Shown piece by piece: positions 36,429 through 46,142 of a DNA stretch of 64,000 nucleotides (the first letter of the stretch is position 1; the number at the start of each line of letters is the position of its first letter). Source of the DNA: CAZKUR01 sp964556005. Lineage in GTDB: Bacteria; Bacteroidota; Ignavibacteria; Ignavibacteriales; Ignavibacteriaceae. Made by a program: the position numbers and the translations under genes. The stretch is from NCBI GenBank assembly GCA_964556005.1, contig CAZKUR010000014.1:1-64000 (forward strand). The letters run 5' to 3'. The notes beneath the pieces are model-generated. The model did not search any database, had not been told where the DNA came from, and saw only the letters and a list, made by a program, of their open reading frames with translations.

Positions 36429-38990
36429 ATGAAATTATTTCTCGTATCTATAATTCTGTTTTTGGTTGCAGGGATTGCCTTTCCTCAAGTTTCGGATTCA
36501 ACTCAACAATTTAATAAGGATTCTTTACTTGCAGGTTCCGGTTTAAAATCATTTAAAGACGATACGACAAAACAAGAGAAAAAATATGATGTTGATACCG
36601 TAATTTATGCAAGCTCAAGTGATTCTCTAATCTTTAACATTAAAAACCGGAAGATGGATATCTACGGAAATTCCGAACTTAAATACAAAACCACGGATCT
36701 AAAAAGTGAAAAGATGTTCATCGATTTTAAGACAAATCAAATTGACGCGGAAGGAGAAAAATCAGATACACTTGAAGGAAAATTAAAAGGCGCACCCGTT
36801 TTAACCGAAGGTGGTGAATCCTTTTCAGGTACTTCGATGAGATATAATTTTAAAACGAATCAGGGTTTCATTTCATATGCGAACACCGAATCAGAAGGAG
36901 CATACTATAGCGGCGAAAAAATAAAAAAAGTTTCCAAGCATTCATACTTTGTTGAGGATGGAACATTCACCACATGCGATGCAAAACCTCCCCACTATTA
37001 TTTCTTTGCAAATAAAATGAAAGTAATCGAAAAACAGGAAATTGATGCAAAGTGGATCTTCATGTTTTTCGGAGGTGTGCCTTTTCCAATTCCACTTCCG
37101 TTCGGAGTTTTCCCGCTTCAATCGGGAAGAAGATCGGGAATTATAGCACCGGCTTTCGGAGATGACGGAACATATGGAAAATATTTTAATCATTTCGGGT
37201 ATTTCTTTGCATTCAACGATTACCTGGATTTGAATTTAACTGCCGATTATTATACGAGAGGAAGCTACAGGCTAAACAGCAGGTTTCGTTATGTTAAACG
37301 TTATGACTATAATGGTAACTTTCAGGCTGGTTACGCTTTTTTTAAATCAGGTCTTATTACAGACCCCGACAGGCAAGAAAGCAAAAATTGGCAGCTAATG
37401 TGGCAGCATCATCAAAATTTTACTCCAACTCTAACATTCGATGCTAATCTCGATTTTACAACCAAAAATTTTATTCAAAGAAATTCAGCTGATATAAACC
37501 AGCAGTTGACAAACACAATTGTTTCAAATGCAACATTATTCAAAAGCTGGGAAGAATCAGGCAACAGTCTTTCTTTAAGCTACAGCAGAACACAGTACCT
37601 TGAATCGGGAAACATAAATGAATCTCTTCCTAATTTAACTTTTTCAAAAAACCGCGCTTATCCTTTTAGAACTTCCAATAATCCTGCTGACTATAAATGG
37701 TACGATTTGATCGGATATTCATACACGGGGCAATTTCAAAACAACAGGGTAAAGACAAACGGGCAGTTAAAAATTCGCGGAGGTATTCAGCATAACTTTG
37801 TAATAAGTGCTTCACCTAAAATCGGTTATTTCAATATTGTTCCTTCCGTCAATTACAATGAACGATGGTATAATAAGAAAGTCAAAATTTCCGATATTGT
37901 TTCTCCTTATACAGGAAATGATTCTGTTATTGTTAATGATGTGAAACAAATTAATTTTGTGCGTACATTCAATGTAGGATTAAGTGCTTCAACAAAATTT
38001 TATGGAATCTTTCAGCCGAATATTTTTGGAATCGCTGCAATTCGTCATACTGTTAATCCTTCAATTTCATATAACTTTACTCCCGATTTTTCAAAACCGT
38101 TTTGGGGCTATTATGATTCTTACAGAACTCCCGAAGGCAATATAGTTCAGTATAATAAGTTTCAAAGAGAAATTTTCGGTGGACCATCTTCCGGTGAATC
38201 ACAAAGCATCTCATTATCCATTAATAATATTTTTGAAATGAAAACTGCTGCCGATCCGACAGATACAACATCCAAAGTAAATAAGATCCAGCTTTTAAGA
38301 TTAAATGCAGGAATGGGATATAATTTTGCAGCAGACAGCTTAAAATTATCGGATTTGAGTTTATCTTACAGCACACAGGTTGGTAACGTTTTCAGCTTAC
38401 AGGGTTCTTCTTCATTTACTCCTTATGATTATTCTTCCACTGTTTCAAAGATTAACAAATTTTTGATAAATGAAGGAAAGGGATTGCTGCGTATGACAAA
38501 CTTTTCTTTTTCTGTTTCAACTACATTATCGGGGGAAAAATTAAAATCCAGTAAAAATGAAAATACCTATCAAGCGGACACACTTCAAGACAATAGAGGA
38601 ACAGGTTATGTTAACGATATTTATACAGGTATTTATGGTAACAAAGAAGCTGATTTCTCAATACCCTGGAATATTTCGCTAAGCTATATTTATTCTATAA
38701 GCAAACCGATTCCTTCACAAACTTTTAAATCTTCCAATCTTAGCGGCAGCCTTGATTTTAATTTAACACCTAACTGGAAATTATCCTTTACCGGCAGCTA
38801 TGACCTTGAGCAGAAAGAGTTTGCTGCACCTCAAATTAAAATATCGAGGGATCTTCATGCATGGATTTTAAATTTTACATGGAATCCGATTGGCACGTTC
38901 AGAGGCTATTTTCTCGAAATTAGAATAAAGGCTCCGCAGCTTTCGGATTTCAAAATTACAAAACGTGATCAATTTTATAACGGAAGGTAA
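36429..38990 (+). CDS. lptD: LptD-like LPS assembly outer-membrane protein
   Basis: An 853-residue outer-membrane protein. The signal peptide is residues 1-20. An OstA/LptA-like N-terminal jelly-roll region (about 60-200) has IFNIKNRKMDIYGNSELKYKTTDLKSEKMFIDFKTNQIDAEG and VEDGTFTTCDAKPPHYYFFANKMKV. A barrel-entry segment has VPFPIPLPFGVFPLQSGRRSGIIAPAFG, then a long beta-barrel. This is the Bacteroidota style LptD, which with LptE places lipopolysaccharide in the outer leaflet. It is separated from lptC/lptA/lptB (44047-46880) by three other genes, unlike E. coli but common in this phylum. The NYN protein gene follows three bases after the stop. Confidence 0.82.
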   Translation: MKLFLVSIILFLVAGIAFPQVSDSTQQFNKDSLLAGSGLKSFKDDTTKQEKKYDVDTVIYASSSDSLIFNIKNRKMDIYGNSELKYKTTDLKSEKMFIDFKTNQIDAEGEKSDTLEGKLKGAPVLTEGGESFSGTSMRYNFKTNQGFISYANTESEGAYYSGEKIKKVSKHSYFVEDGTFTTCDAKPPHYYFFANKMKVIEKQEIDAKWIFMFFGGVPFPIPLPFGVFPLQSGRRSGIIAPAFGDDGTYGKYFNHFGYFFAFNDYLDLNLTADYYTRGSYRLNSRFRYVKRYDYNGNFQAGYAFFKSGLITDPDRQESKNWQLMWQHHQNFTPTLTFDANLDFTTKNFIQRNSADINQQLTNTIVSNATLFKSWEESGNSLSLSYSRTQYLESGNINESLPNLTFSKNRAYPFRTSNNPADYKWYDLIGYSYTGQFQNNRVKTNGQLKIRGGIQHNFVISASPKIGYFNIVPSVNYNERWYNKKVKISDIVSPYTGNDSVIVNDVKQINFVRTFNVGLSASTKFYGIFQPNIFGIAAIRHTVNPSISYNFTPDFSKPFWGYYDSYRTPEGNIVQYNKFQREIFGGPSSGESQSISLSINNIFEMKTAADPTDTTSKVNKIQLLRLNAGMGYNFAADSLKLSDLSLSYSTQVGNVFSLQGSSSFTPYDYSSTVSKINKFLINEGKGLLRMTNFSFSVSTTLSGEKLKSSKNENTYQADTLQDNRGTGYVNDIYTGIYGNKEADFSIPWNISLSYIYSISKPIPSQTFKSSNLSGSLDFNLTPNWKLSFTGSYDLEQKEFAAPQIKISRDLHAWILNFTWNPIGTFRGYFLEIRIKAPQLSDFKITKRDQFYNGR

Positions 38991-38993
38991 ATC

Positions 38994-39464
38994 ATGTCTA
39001 AACTATATATCATAGACGGAAACAACCTTATCGGAAAAGTACGTTTTTTATTTTCTCTTCAAAAAAAAGATAAACAAGGTGCAAGAGAAAAACTTGCTTT
39101 CATGGTCGAAAATTATTTCCAGCTTAAAAAAGTTAAAGTGTCACTCCATTTTGATGGATTTGAAAATCTAAAAATTAAAACAAATAATATCAAAATAGTT
39201 TATTCAGACGACAGGGAAGCGGATCAAAAAATTAAAGATCAGATCAGTCAAACAAAAAATAAAAAACAGATTATTGTTGTAACCTCAGATTCAAACCTTG
39301 CAGAATTTGCAAAAGTATGCAGCTGTGAAGTTATCTCAAGCGAAGGCTTCGGTAAAATATTAAGCGAAAAAAAATCCAAAGATGCCGAAGAAGAAATAAT
39401 TAGAAGGCTAAATAATCCTGAGAATATCAATGAATTTAAGGAACTTTTCATGGGCAAAAAGTAA
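38994..39464 (+). CDS. YacP-like NYN domain protein (predicted RNA-binding nuclease)
   Basis: A small 156-residue cytosolic protein. The PIN-like NYN fold starts YIIDGNNLIG (acidic Asp 7), followed by a helix REKLAFMVENYFQLKK, strand VKVSLHFDGFE, SDDREADQKIKDQISQ (acidic cluster), and IIVVTSDSNLAEFAKVCSCEVISSEGF, with the second catalytic-like acidic residues. This matches the YacP group of proposed RNases that act on ribosome-linked RNA. The ATG overlaps the GGAAGG ribosome binding region at the end of lptD, only three bases past its stop, so the two are probably coupled. Confidence 0.75.
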   Translation: MSKLYIIDGNNLIGKVRFLFSLQKKDKQGAREKLAFMVENYFQLKKVKVSLHFDGFENLKIKTNNIKIVYSDDREADQKIKDQISQTKNKKQIIVVTSDSNLAEFAKVCSCEVISSEGFGKILSEKKSKDAEEEIIRRLNNPENINEFKELFMGKK

Positions 39465-39836
39465 TAATCCACCGGTTTCGTCAAGAAATTTTGAATATGA
39501 AAGAAATATTTTTTTTCTTTAATAAATTTTTAATATATTAAATAAGAGAAATACTGTTCTGAATAATTGATTCATGTTTAATCCAAAACGAATTATTTCA
39601 TGGTACTGCAAGTTTTGAATTATCGCAATTACATTCCTCTTACTGATGATCTTTGTCATTTACTTGTTTGATTTGCCACTTTTTTTAAGTTGAATATAAA
39701 AATCTTGAAACTTAATATTTAAAATATTCCCAATCATTTTTCAAGAAAGAGATCTTTTTAAAGCGAACTCATTATTCATTCAATTAAAACATAATTAATT
39801 ACGTTTTCAATAACTTATCAACAAGGAGTGAAAAAT
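39465..39836. other. Intergenic region upstream of the sialidase-repeat protein
   Basis: A 372-base very AT-rich gap without ORF. A weak AAAGAAA/TTTCTTT hairpin lies near 39500-39520 with a T-run inside the loop. It must hold the promoter for the next gene. AAGGAG at 39823-39828 is the ribosome binding site for ATG 39837. Confidence 0.5.
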
Positions 39837-42128
39837 ATGTTGAGGAAAAATTCTACCAGGAGCTTTTGTTATATATTTGCCTTCCTTTTTAGCATCTGCT
39901 TTTTTGCGGCAACAACTAAAGCGCAAATCAGCAGTTCAAACATAGATCATTTGCCGAAAGATCTTACTAACTCGTGGGTACCGCAGGATGAAATGTTCAG
40001 CCCTGTTACTGTAAACGGCTGGGATAACTTCTACCTGGGCGTTGATTTTGCAGAGCCGCACATGTCTGAAAACCCAAATGATCCGCTGCAATATTTTAAC
40101 GCTTTCAATATTAATGGTGCGCATAGAACGTATAATGGATTTGATTGGCAGTACTCAGCGCCCGGCTTCGGTACATCAGTTGCCGGCGATCCTGTTACTG
40201 CGTATGACAGTGTTGGCAATTTATATTATATGTCGTTGTACGGTTCAATAAGCGGGGCACTTGTACTCAGATCAACAAATAACGGGCAAACCTGGGGCTC
40301 CGCGGTTGTAGCAATTGCTGGCGGTGATAAATGCTGGATGGCTGCCGATCAATCGGATGGGCCATATTCGAACTATCTATATGCTTCGATAACGAACGGT
40401 TCGTTTACAGGCCAAAGCTTTGCCAGAAGTACAAATTTCGGTGCAAGTTTTACAACTACATTTACTGCTTCAAATTCACCTCTTCCGGGAGCTATGGTAG
40501 CTGTTGGTCCATACAAACAAGGTTCTACAGATATTCCCGGCGGATGCGTTTACTTTGTAACTAATTCAGGAAGCAGTTATGCCTCAGCTTATGGTTTCTA
40601 TCGCTCAACAGATGGCGGCTCTACTTTTCAGCTCATGTCAACTCAATATTTTTCTAATTATGTAGGAACCTATGTCCAAAACCGGAACTCTGTTCAAAAT
40701 ATGAGGACAAGGCCTTATCCTTTCATTACAGCGGACAACAGCTACGGGCCATATCGCGGAAGATTATATCTCGTGTATGCATCAAACAACCCCTCAGGAA
40801 ACGGAAACAAACCGGATATCTTTTCCCGCTATTCAGATGATCAAGGCGCTACATGGTCAAGTGCTGTTGTTGTTAATGATGATGCAAATTCACAAAACAA
40901 TAATCAATGGCATCCTTCTATCTGGTGCGATAAAGAAACCGGGAGGTATTTTGTAAAATGGATGGATACAAGAGATACACCTACAAGTGATAGTGCATAT
41001 ATTTATGCTACGTTCTCCGATGACGGTGGTCAATCATTTGCACCGAACCAGAGAATTTCAAATCAAAAGATGAAGATAAATTGCAGTACATGCGGAGGTG
41101 GTGGCACACCGCGATATCAAGGTGATTATGATGCTGTAACTTCTAACAGTAACGTTTCAATGATTGTCTGGACAGATTTTAGATCCGGCAACTTTGGAAG
41201 TTACGTCAGTTATTTCCCCGATTTTGCTTTATTAACTACTCCTGCATCAAATACGGTATTTAATGATGCCGATAGTGTTTATTATACAATCGATATCCCT
41301 GCTACAACTTTGTATACAAACGATGCTATATTTACTGCGACTGTTTCTCCAACTCCGAGCCAAGGAACTATTGATGTTTCATTCGAACCTTCTAATATTA
41401 TATCTACATTCCCGGGACAGACTCAATTGAAAATTAAAACTTCCGGTTTTGTAACTCTCGGCAATTATCAAATTGATATCGAAGGGAAAGGACCTAACGG
41501 AACACCTTATCACAAAAGACAGGTTGAGCTTGTTGTTGAACTGGCAACTCCTGTCGAACTAAATGCTTTTAATGCACATGTCGGTTCAAATGGTGTTTTG
41601 TTAGAATGGAACACTGCTTCCGAAACTAATAACAAAGGATTTGAAATCGAAAGAAAAATAAGTTCCGATCAATTATCGTCAGGAAGCCAGTGGAATAAGA
41701 TAGGATTCGTTTCAGGATTCGGCACAACAACAGAACAAAAGAATTATTCCTATGAAGATAAAAATTTATCACAGTCAGGGATTTATTCTTACAGGTTGAA
41801 ACAAATCGATGTGGATGGTGCATTTAAATATTCAAACATAGCAGAAGTAAGCATTAATAAACCCTTAAATTTTGATTTAAGCCAAAACTACCCGAATCCA
41901 TTTAACCCGAGTACAAAAATAAAATATTCAATTCCGGATAATGAATATGTAACGATAAAAATTTACGATGTGCTTGGGAACGAAGTTAAAACCCTTGTCA
42001 GCGAGAGAAAACAAGCAGGCGATTATGAAATTAATTTTAATGCAAGCAATCTCTCAAGCGGAGTTTATTATTATAAGATTCAAGCCGGCAATTTTGTAAA
42101 AACCAACAAGATGGTACTTTTGAAATAA
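39837..42128 (+). CDS. T9SS-exported protein with sialidase-like (BNR/Asp-box) repeats
   Basis: A 763-residue exported protein. The frame could start at GTG 39828, but AAGGAG overlaps that codon, so ATG 39837 is used. Signal peptide 1-30 ends ATTKAQ. Residues 60-470 contain Asp-box loops typical of sialidase/BNR propellers: RSTNNGQTWGS, RSTNFGASF, RSTDGGSTFQ, YSDDQGATWSS, FSDDGGQSF. No full sialidase catalytic set is seen, so it may be a binding or structural propeller. A fibronectin III-like domain (VLLEWNTASETNNKGFEIERK) and a T9SS sorting domain (NYPNPFNPST) end it. It interrupts the LPS-related genes and has its own terminator. Confidence 0.8.
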   Translation: MLRKNSTRSFCYIFAFLFSICFFAATTKAQISSSNIDHLPKDLTNSWVPQDEMFSPVTVNGWDNFYLGVDFAEPHMSENPNDPLQYFNAFNINGAHRTYNGFDWQYSAPGFGTSVAGDPVTAYDSVGNLYYMSLYGSISGALVLRSTNNGQTWGSAVVAIAGGDKCWMAADQSDGPYSNYLYASITNGSFTGQSFARSTNFGASFTTTFTASNSPLPGAMVAVGPYKQGSTDIPGGCVYFVTNSGSSYASAYGFYRSTDGGSTFQLMSTQYFSNYVGTYVQNRNSVQNMRTRPYPFITADNSYGPYRGRLYLVYASNNPSGNGNKPDIFSRYSDDQGATWSSAVVVNDDANSQNNNQWHPSIWCDKETGRYFVKWMDTRDTPTSDSAYIYATFSDDGGQSFAPNQRISNQKMKINCSTCGGGGTPRYQGDYDAVTSNSNVSMIVWTDFRSGNFGSYVSYFPDFALLTTPASNTVFNDADSVYYTIDIPATTLYTNDAIFTATVSPTPSQGTIDVSFEPSNIISTFPGQTQLKIKTSGFVTLGNYQIDIEGKGPNGTPYHKRQVELVVELATPVELNAFNAHVGSNGVLLEWNTASETNNKGFEIERKISSDQLSSGSQWNKIGFVSGFGTTTEQKNYSYEDKNLSQSGIYSYRLKQIDVDGAFKYSNIAEVSINKPLNFDLSQNYPNPFNPSTKIKYSIPDNEYVTIKIYDVLGNEVKTLVSERKQAGDYEINFNASNLSSGVYYYKIQAGNFVKTNKMVLLK

Positions 42129-42168
42129 CGATAGTAAGTGACTTCAAAATTATTATTTCTTTCTATAG

Positions 42169-42209
42169 AATGTGCGGTTTCAATCTTTTATTAAGCCGCA
42201 CATTTTTTA
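42169..42209 (+). terminator. Rho-independent terminator
   Basis: The stem (42169-42180 with 42193-42204, one mismatch) contains GTGCGG/CCGCAC and is followed by a T-run at 42204-42209. It ends transcription of the Asp-box protein gene. Confidence 0.75.
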
Positions 42210-42306
42210 TTTTAAATTCCGGCAAAAATGAGAGTTTTTAATTTCTCACAAAAAAAATCTATTTTCGTATGATAATTGAATAATTATTTGCAGAAAACTT
42301 AATCCG

Positions 42307-43071
42307 TTGGATATAAATAACACTTACAACATCGAAGAATTCCCGAGGAAAGCAACAAAGAGTGAAAAATATTTTTTGTTTGCTGTCTTACCGGAAAACA
42401 AACCCGGCTATAAATATTATAGAAATAGAATTAAAAGCTTGTTTATAACCGGTTATGGCAGATTCGGTATGAACAATTATATCTTCGGAAAAGAAAATTC
42501 GAAGACGGATATTTCAATGCCGACTATGCCGGTATTGGCTTCCGGGACAATCAAAATTGAAGAAGATGAAATTGACGTAACTATACATGAAGAATTTGAA
42601 TTTCAAATCGAAACGGATATTTCGCCGAAACATTCGGAAAATCTGCCGGAGCACTTTACGGAATTGTCGAGATGGAGCTATTCTGAATGGAACCCCGGCG
42701 ATAATGCTCCCAATGATCGATCTTTTGTAAAAGAGATAGAAATTGTACGGAGAAAATTTATTTTAGCAATTGCACCTGCTCATAAGAAAATATGGCTTCA
42801 TGAAACAGCTACAGGAATTAATTATTTAATACCTGTGAGTAATTTTTATACGGAACTTATGTCAGTTAAAGGAATCAGAGATTCTAAAATTGCATTGCGG
42901 CCAATTAATCTTTTTAACGAGGTTGAAAAATATTCCGACCAAGATTTCATAAATGCTTTTATAAAATATAATTTATATTTAAGAAGAATAAATTTTGATT
43001 TCTCCGGATTATTAATTCATGACAAACCGGAGCATAATCACAAATGGTTTAATATTTTCAGGAAGGAATAA
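42307..43071 (+). CDS. Conserved-looking cytosolic protein of unknown function
   Basis: A 254-residue protein without signal peptide or membrane segments. The frame opens with TTG at 42307, the most plausible start available as no early ATG exists. It is rich in charged and aromatic residues, with blocks such as YRNRIKSLFITGYGRFGMNNYIFGKEN, ELSRWSYSEWNPGDNAPNDRSFVKEIEIVRRKFILAIAPAHKKIWLHETATGINYLIP. I do not recognise a family or catalytic motif. Its stop codon lies one base before the TTG start of kdsD, and the kdsD ribosome binding site is inside this gene, so the two are probably cotranscribed and coupled. That suggests a role in envelope sugar or LPS metabolism, but this is inference. Confidence 0.6.
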   Translation: MDINNTYNIEEFPRKATKSEKYFLFAVLPENKPGYKYYRNRIKSLFITGYGRFGMNNYIFGKENSKTDISMPTMPVLASGTIKIEEDEIDVTIHEEFEFQIETDISPKHSENLPEHFTELSRWSYSEWNPGDNAPNDRSFVKEIEIVRRKFILAIAPAHKKIWLHETATGINYLIPVSNFYTELMSVKGIRDSKIALRPINLFNEVEKYSDQDFINAFIKYNLYLRRINFDFSGLLIHDKPEHNHKWFNIFRKE

Positions 43072-43072
43072 T

Positions 43073-44050
43073 TTGACTAACGGAGAGATAATTAAAAAAG
43101 GATTGGAAGTTATACGAATAGAAACCGAGGCTGTTGCTGGATTAGTAAATAGTATAAATGATAATTTCGTTGAAGCCGTCGAAGTAATTTATAATTCAAA
43201 AGGCAGAGTCGTTCTAACGGGAATGGGCAAGTCCGGAATTATTGCAAGAAAGATTGTTGCTACATTAAATTCAACAGGTACTGCGGCGATTTATTTACAT
43301 CCTACCGATGCACTTCACGGCGATTTAGGAATGGTTAGGCAGGAAGACGTTGTAATTCTTATTTCAAAAAGCGGCAGCACACAGGAAATATTAAATCTTA
43401 TTCCGTTATTTAAAAGATTAGGCGTTAAACTTATCGCGATGTCTGGAAGTAGAGAAAGTAAACTTGCAGCAGGTTGCGATATATTTTTAAGCATCGGGGA
43501 TGCGGAAGAAGCTTGCCCCCATGACCTTGCTCCCACTTCGTCAACTACCGCAACTTTGGTTTTAGGCGATGCACTGTCAGTTGCTCTTCTATTAAAACGA
43601 GGATTCACTGTCGAAGATTTTGCACTTTTACATCCCGGAGGTAGCCTTGGCAAACGGCTTTCTCTCAGAATAGAAGAGATAATGTATACCGGAGATAAAG
43701 TGCCCAAAGTCCTTGAAAATACTTCACTTAAAGATGTTATTTTCGAAATTACTTCGAAAAGATTAGGAACTACCTGTGTTATTAATGATGACGGTTATTT
43801 GATCGGAATTATTACTGACGGGGATTTAAGAAGATTGCTTGAACGAACGATGGATATTAAAGATTTAAAGGCTAAAGATATTATGACTGCCAAACCGAAA
43901 GTTACGAGAGGTGAATTGTTAGCATCTTTTGCATTGCAGCAAATGGAAAATCACAAGATTACTTCTTTAGTCATTGTCGATGATGCTAATAAACCCGTCG
44001 GGATAGTTCATTTGCATGATCTTATAAATTTAGGAATACAGCAAAGATGA
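43073..44050 (+). CDS. kdsD: Arabinose-5-phosphate isomerase (KdsD/GutQ-like)
   Basis: A 325-residue enzyme. The frame can be opened earlier, but GGAAGGA (43061-43067) points to TTG 43073, one base past the previous stop. The SIS domain (about 30-170) has GRVVLTGMGKSGIIARKIVATLNSTGT, HPTDALHGDLGMV, ISKSGSTQEIL and DLAPTSSTTATLVLGDAL, followed by HPGGSLGKRL. Two CBS domains (about 195-325) complete it. It interconverts ribulose 5-phosphate and arabinose 5-phosphate for Kdo, the inner sugar of LPS. The last four bases overlap the lptC start (ATGA). Length matches E. coli KdsD (328). Confidence 0.88.
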   Translation: MTNGEIIKKGLEVIRIETEAVAGLVNSINDNFVEAVEVIYNSKGRVVLTGMGKSGIIARKIVATLNSTGTAAIYLHPTDALHGDLGMVRQEDVVILISKSGSTQEILNLIPLFKRLGVKLIAMSGSRESKLAAGCDIFLSIGDAEEACPHDLAPTSSTTATLVLGDALSVALLLKRGFTVEDFALLHPGGSLGKRLSLRIEEIMYTGDKVPKVLENTSLKDVIFEITSKRLGTTCVINDDGYLIGIITDGDLRRLLERTMDIKDLKAKDIMTAKPKVTRGELLASFALQQMENHKITSLVIVDDANKPVGIVHLHDLINLGIQQR

Positions 44051-44610
44051 AAAGATTATTTCTCTTTGCAATTATATTATCCCTTGCTGCCGGATGCTCG
44101 CAGGAAAGAGTTAAACCAACGGTTAACATTAATTTAACTGAGGGAGAATTGCCTTCACAGGAAAGCTGGAACACCGAAGTGATTTTTTCCGACTCAGGCA
44201 TAACTGACGCTATTTTACACGCAGGTCATCTAAAAGTTTTTGAAAAAGCACAGGAAACTTTACTCGACAGTAATATCCAGGTAGATTTTTATAACCGCTT
44301 AGGAAAAATCACTACTACCTTAACTGCAAAAAAAGGCAAAGTTGACAGCAGGACGAATAATTTATATGCTATAGATAGTGTTGTAGCGGTGAGTGACAGC
44401 GGAGTAACATTAAAAACCGAAGAACTTATATGGAGAAATAAAGATCAAAAAATTGTATCTGATAAATTTGTAACAATCATTTCGTCTAAAGAGAAAATTC
44501 AAGGCTACGGCTTTGAATCTGATCAGGCTTTGAGGAACTACGTCATTTACAATATTACATATGTGACAAGACTTGATACGATAGGGACGAAACCCAAAAG
44601 TAAAAAGTGA
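44047..44610 (+). CDS. lptC: LPS export protein LptC (lipoprotein form)
   Basis: A 187-residue protein whose ATG overlaps the kdsD stop. The N-terminus is a lipoprotein signal with a clear LAAGC lipobox (Cys 17), where E. coli LptC has an uncleaved anchor; lipoprotein LptC is usual in Bacteroidota. The rest matches LptC: DSGITDAILHAGHLKVFEKAQETLLDSNIQVDFYNRLGKITTTLTAKKGKVDSRTNNLYAIDSVVAVSDSGVTLKTEELIWRNKDQKIVSDKFVTIISS, that is, the beta-jellyroll that passes LPS to LptA. Gene order kdsD-lptC-(ostA/lptA)-lptB supports it. Confidence 0.85.
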   Translation: MKRLFLFAIILSLAAGCSQERVKPTVNINLTEGELPSQESWNTEVIFSDSGITDAILHAGHLKVFEKAQETLLDSNIQVDFYNRLGKITTTLTAKKGKVDSRTNNLYAIDSVVAVSDSGVTLKTEELIWRNKDQKIVSDKFVTIISSKEKIQGYGFESDQALRNYVIYNITYVTRLDTIGTKPKSKK

Positions 44611-44719
44611 AAATTAAATAACTGATGACATTTAATAAATTTCTTTTAACAGGAAATTATTTTTTATTTTTAATATTGGAAAATCGGGGAAAATCATTAC
44701 AAAATAATTGTGAGTATTC

Positions 44720-46141
44720 TTGATTAAAAATAATTTAATAACAGTTTTGGTCATTCTGATTTTGATATCTTCTTTTTCTAATGCACAGCAAAATGGGCAG
44801 ACTGTTACCGTTAGCGGCGATAGTTTAATCGGCAGGATGATAGGCGGAGAAATGATTAAAGAAGTTTTTGGAAACGTTGTGCTTAAACAGGGAAACGTTG
44901 TTGTAACGTGCGATCATGCGATTCAATATGTATCTAAAAATGATGCTGAACTAATTGGTGATGTCATTGCTACACAGGACAGCCTGGTTATTAAAACTCC
45001 CCATGCATACTATTATGGAAATGAAAAAAAAAGCGAAAGCAATTCCGGGGTGGAACTTAACGATAAAAAAATTATTCTCGATGCCGACAGCGGAACCTAT
45101 TATTTTGATGAACACAAAGCTGTTTTTCTAAGTAATGTCAGAATGTACGATACCGTTTCGACCTTGACTTCCGACAAATTTATTTATTATAAAGATCTCA
45201 ATAAAATAATTGCGGTCGGCAATGTTAAAATTGTGGATTCAACAGATGTTATAACCGCCGACAGCATTACTCATTTTAGAAATGACAGAATTTCAATTGC
45301 CGATAACAACGTGAAGATAACAAGCTTAAAAAACAAATCTGTAATTTTTGGAGACCACCTTGAGGATTATGCCAAAAAACTTTATACTCTTATAAATAAG
45401 AATCCTGTTTTTATGCAGATTGATACGGTCTTTACAACAAAAATAGATACTTTACCAGGAGACAAGGTCGATACGGTGAAAACTTCAAGGCTTGATACAC
45501 TACTAATCAGCTCTAATAAAATGGAAGCTTTCCGTGATTCAACTAATTTATTTAAAGCTGAAGATTCGGTAATGATTGTGAGAGAAGGGTTTGCATCAAA
45601 AAACGACCTGACTTTATATTTCAGAAGCGAAAGAAAAATAATCACAAACAAACTTAAAGAAGAAGCACCTCAACCTGCTTTGTGGTATGAAAATTCGCAA
45701 TTAACCGGAGACTCGGTTACAATTTTCTTAAGTAAAAGCCGTATTGATTCTCTTGACGTCACAAATAATGCATTTTTACTTTCGCAACGCAAAGATTATC
45801 CGGCACGGTTTGATCAAACTTCGGGACAGAAGATAATTTTGAATTTCAATAACGATAAAATAAAAAATACCAAAATTTATGGAGGAGTTCACAGCATTTA
45901 TTACCTTTATGAAAAAACGACACCTAACGGATTGAACAAAGCTTCTTCACAGACGGCAGAAATTCGCTTTACAGATAATCAAGTAACCGAGGTCCGTCTT
46001 TACGGTTCCCCGACAAGCGAATATTATCCTGAAAAAATGATTAAAGGAAATGAAAAAGCCTACACTCTTCCGGGCTTTAATTTCTTAACTAATAGGCCGA
46101 CAAAAATAGATATCTTGAAAAAAATTAGAAACAGAGAATAA
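44720..46141 (+). CDS. lptA: OstA/LptA-like periplasmic protein
   Basis: A 473-residue protein with signal peptide (1-22, ending FSNAQ). It is much longer than E. coli LptA (about 185 residues) and contains several OstA-like units: GGEMIKEVFGNVVLKQGNVVVTCDHAIQYVSKNDAELIGDVIATQDSLVIKTPHAYYY, LNDKKIILDADSGTYYFDEHKAVFLSNVRMYD, and SDKFIYYKDLNKIIAVGNVKIVDSTDVITADS. It would form the periplasmic bridge for LPS, as in other Bacteroidota. The start is TTG 44720. A 109-base gap after lptC contains a weak hairpin (44638-44643 with 44653-44658) and a T-rich stretch. lptB begins one base past the stop. Confidence 0.78.
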   Translation: MIKNNLITVLVILILISSFSNAQQNGQTVTVSGDSLIGRMIGGEMIKEVFGNVVLKQGNVVVTCDHAIQYVSKNDAELIGDVIATQDSLVIKTPHAYYYGNEKKSESNSGVELNDKKIILDADSGTYYFDEHKAVFLSNVRMYDTVSTLTSDKFIYYKDLNKIIAVGNVKIVDSTDVITADSITHFRNDRISIADNNVKITSLKNKSVIFGDHLEDYAKKLYTLINKNPVFMQIDTVFTTKIDTLPGDKVDTVKTSRLDTLLISSNKMEAFRDSTNLFKAEDSVMIVREGFASKNDLTLYFRSERKIITNKLKEEAPQPALWYENSQLTGDSVTIFLSKSRIDSLDVTNNAFLLSQRKDYPARFDQTSGQKIILNFNNDKIKNTKIYGGVHSIYYLYEKTTPNGLNKASSQTAEIRFTDNQVTEVRLYGSPTSEYYPEKMIKGNEKAYTLPGFNFLTNRPTKIDILKKIRNRE

Positions 46142-46142
46142 A

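Noticed and set aside
43019..43072. Longer KdsD from ATG 43019
   Set aside because: It overlaps the previous gene by 53 bases and a good ribosome binding site points to TTG 43073.
43315..43707. A 130-residue minus-strand ORF
   Set aside because: It is antisense to the SIS domain of KdsD, with no ribosome binding site or recognisable pattern.
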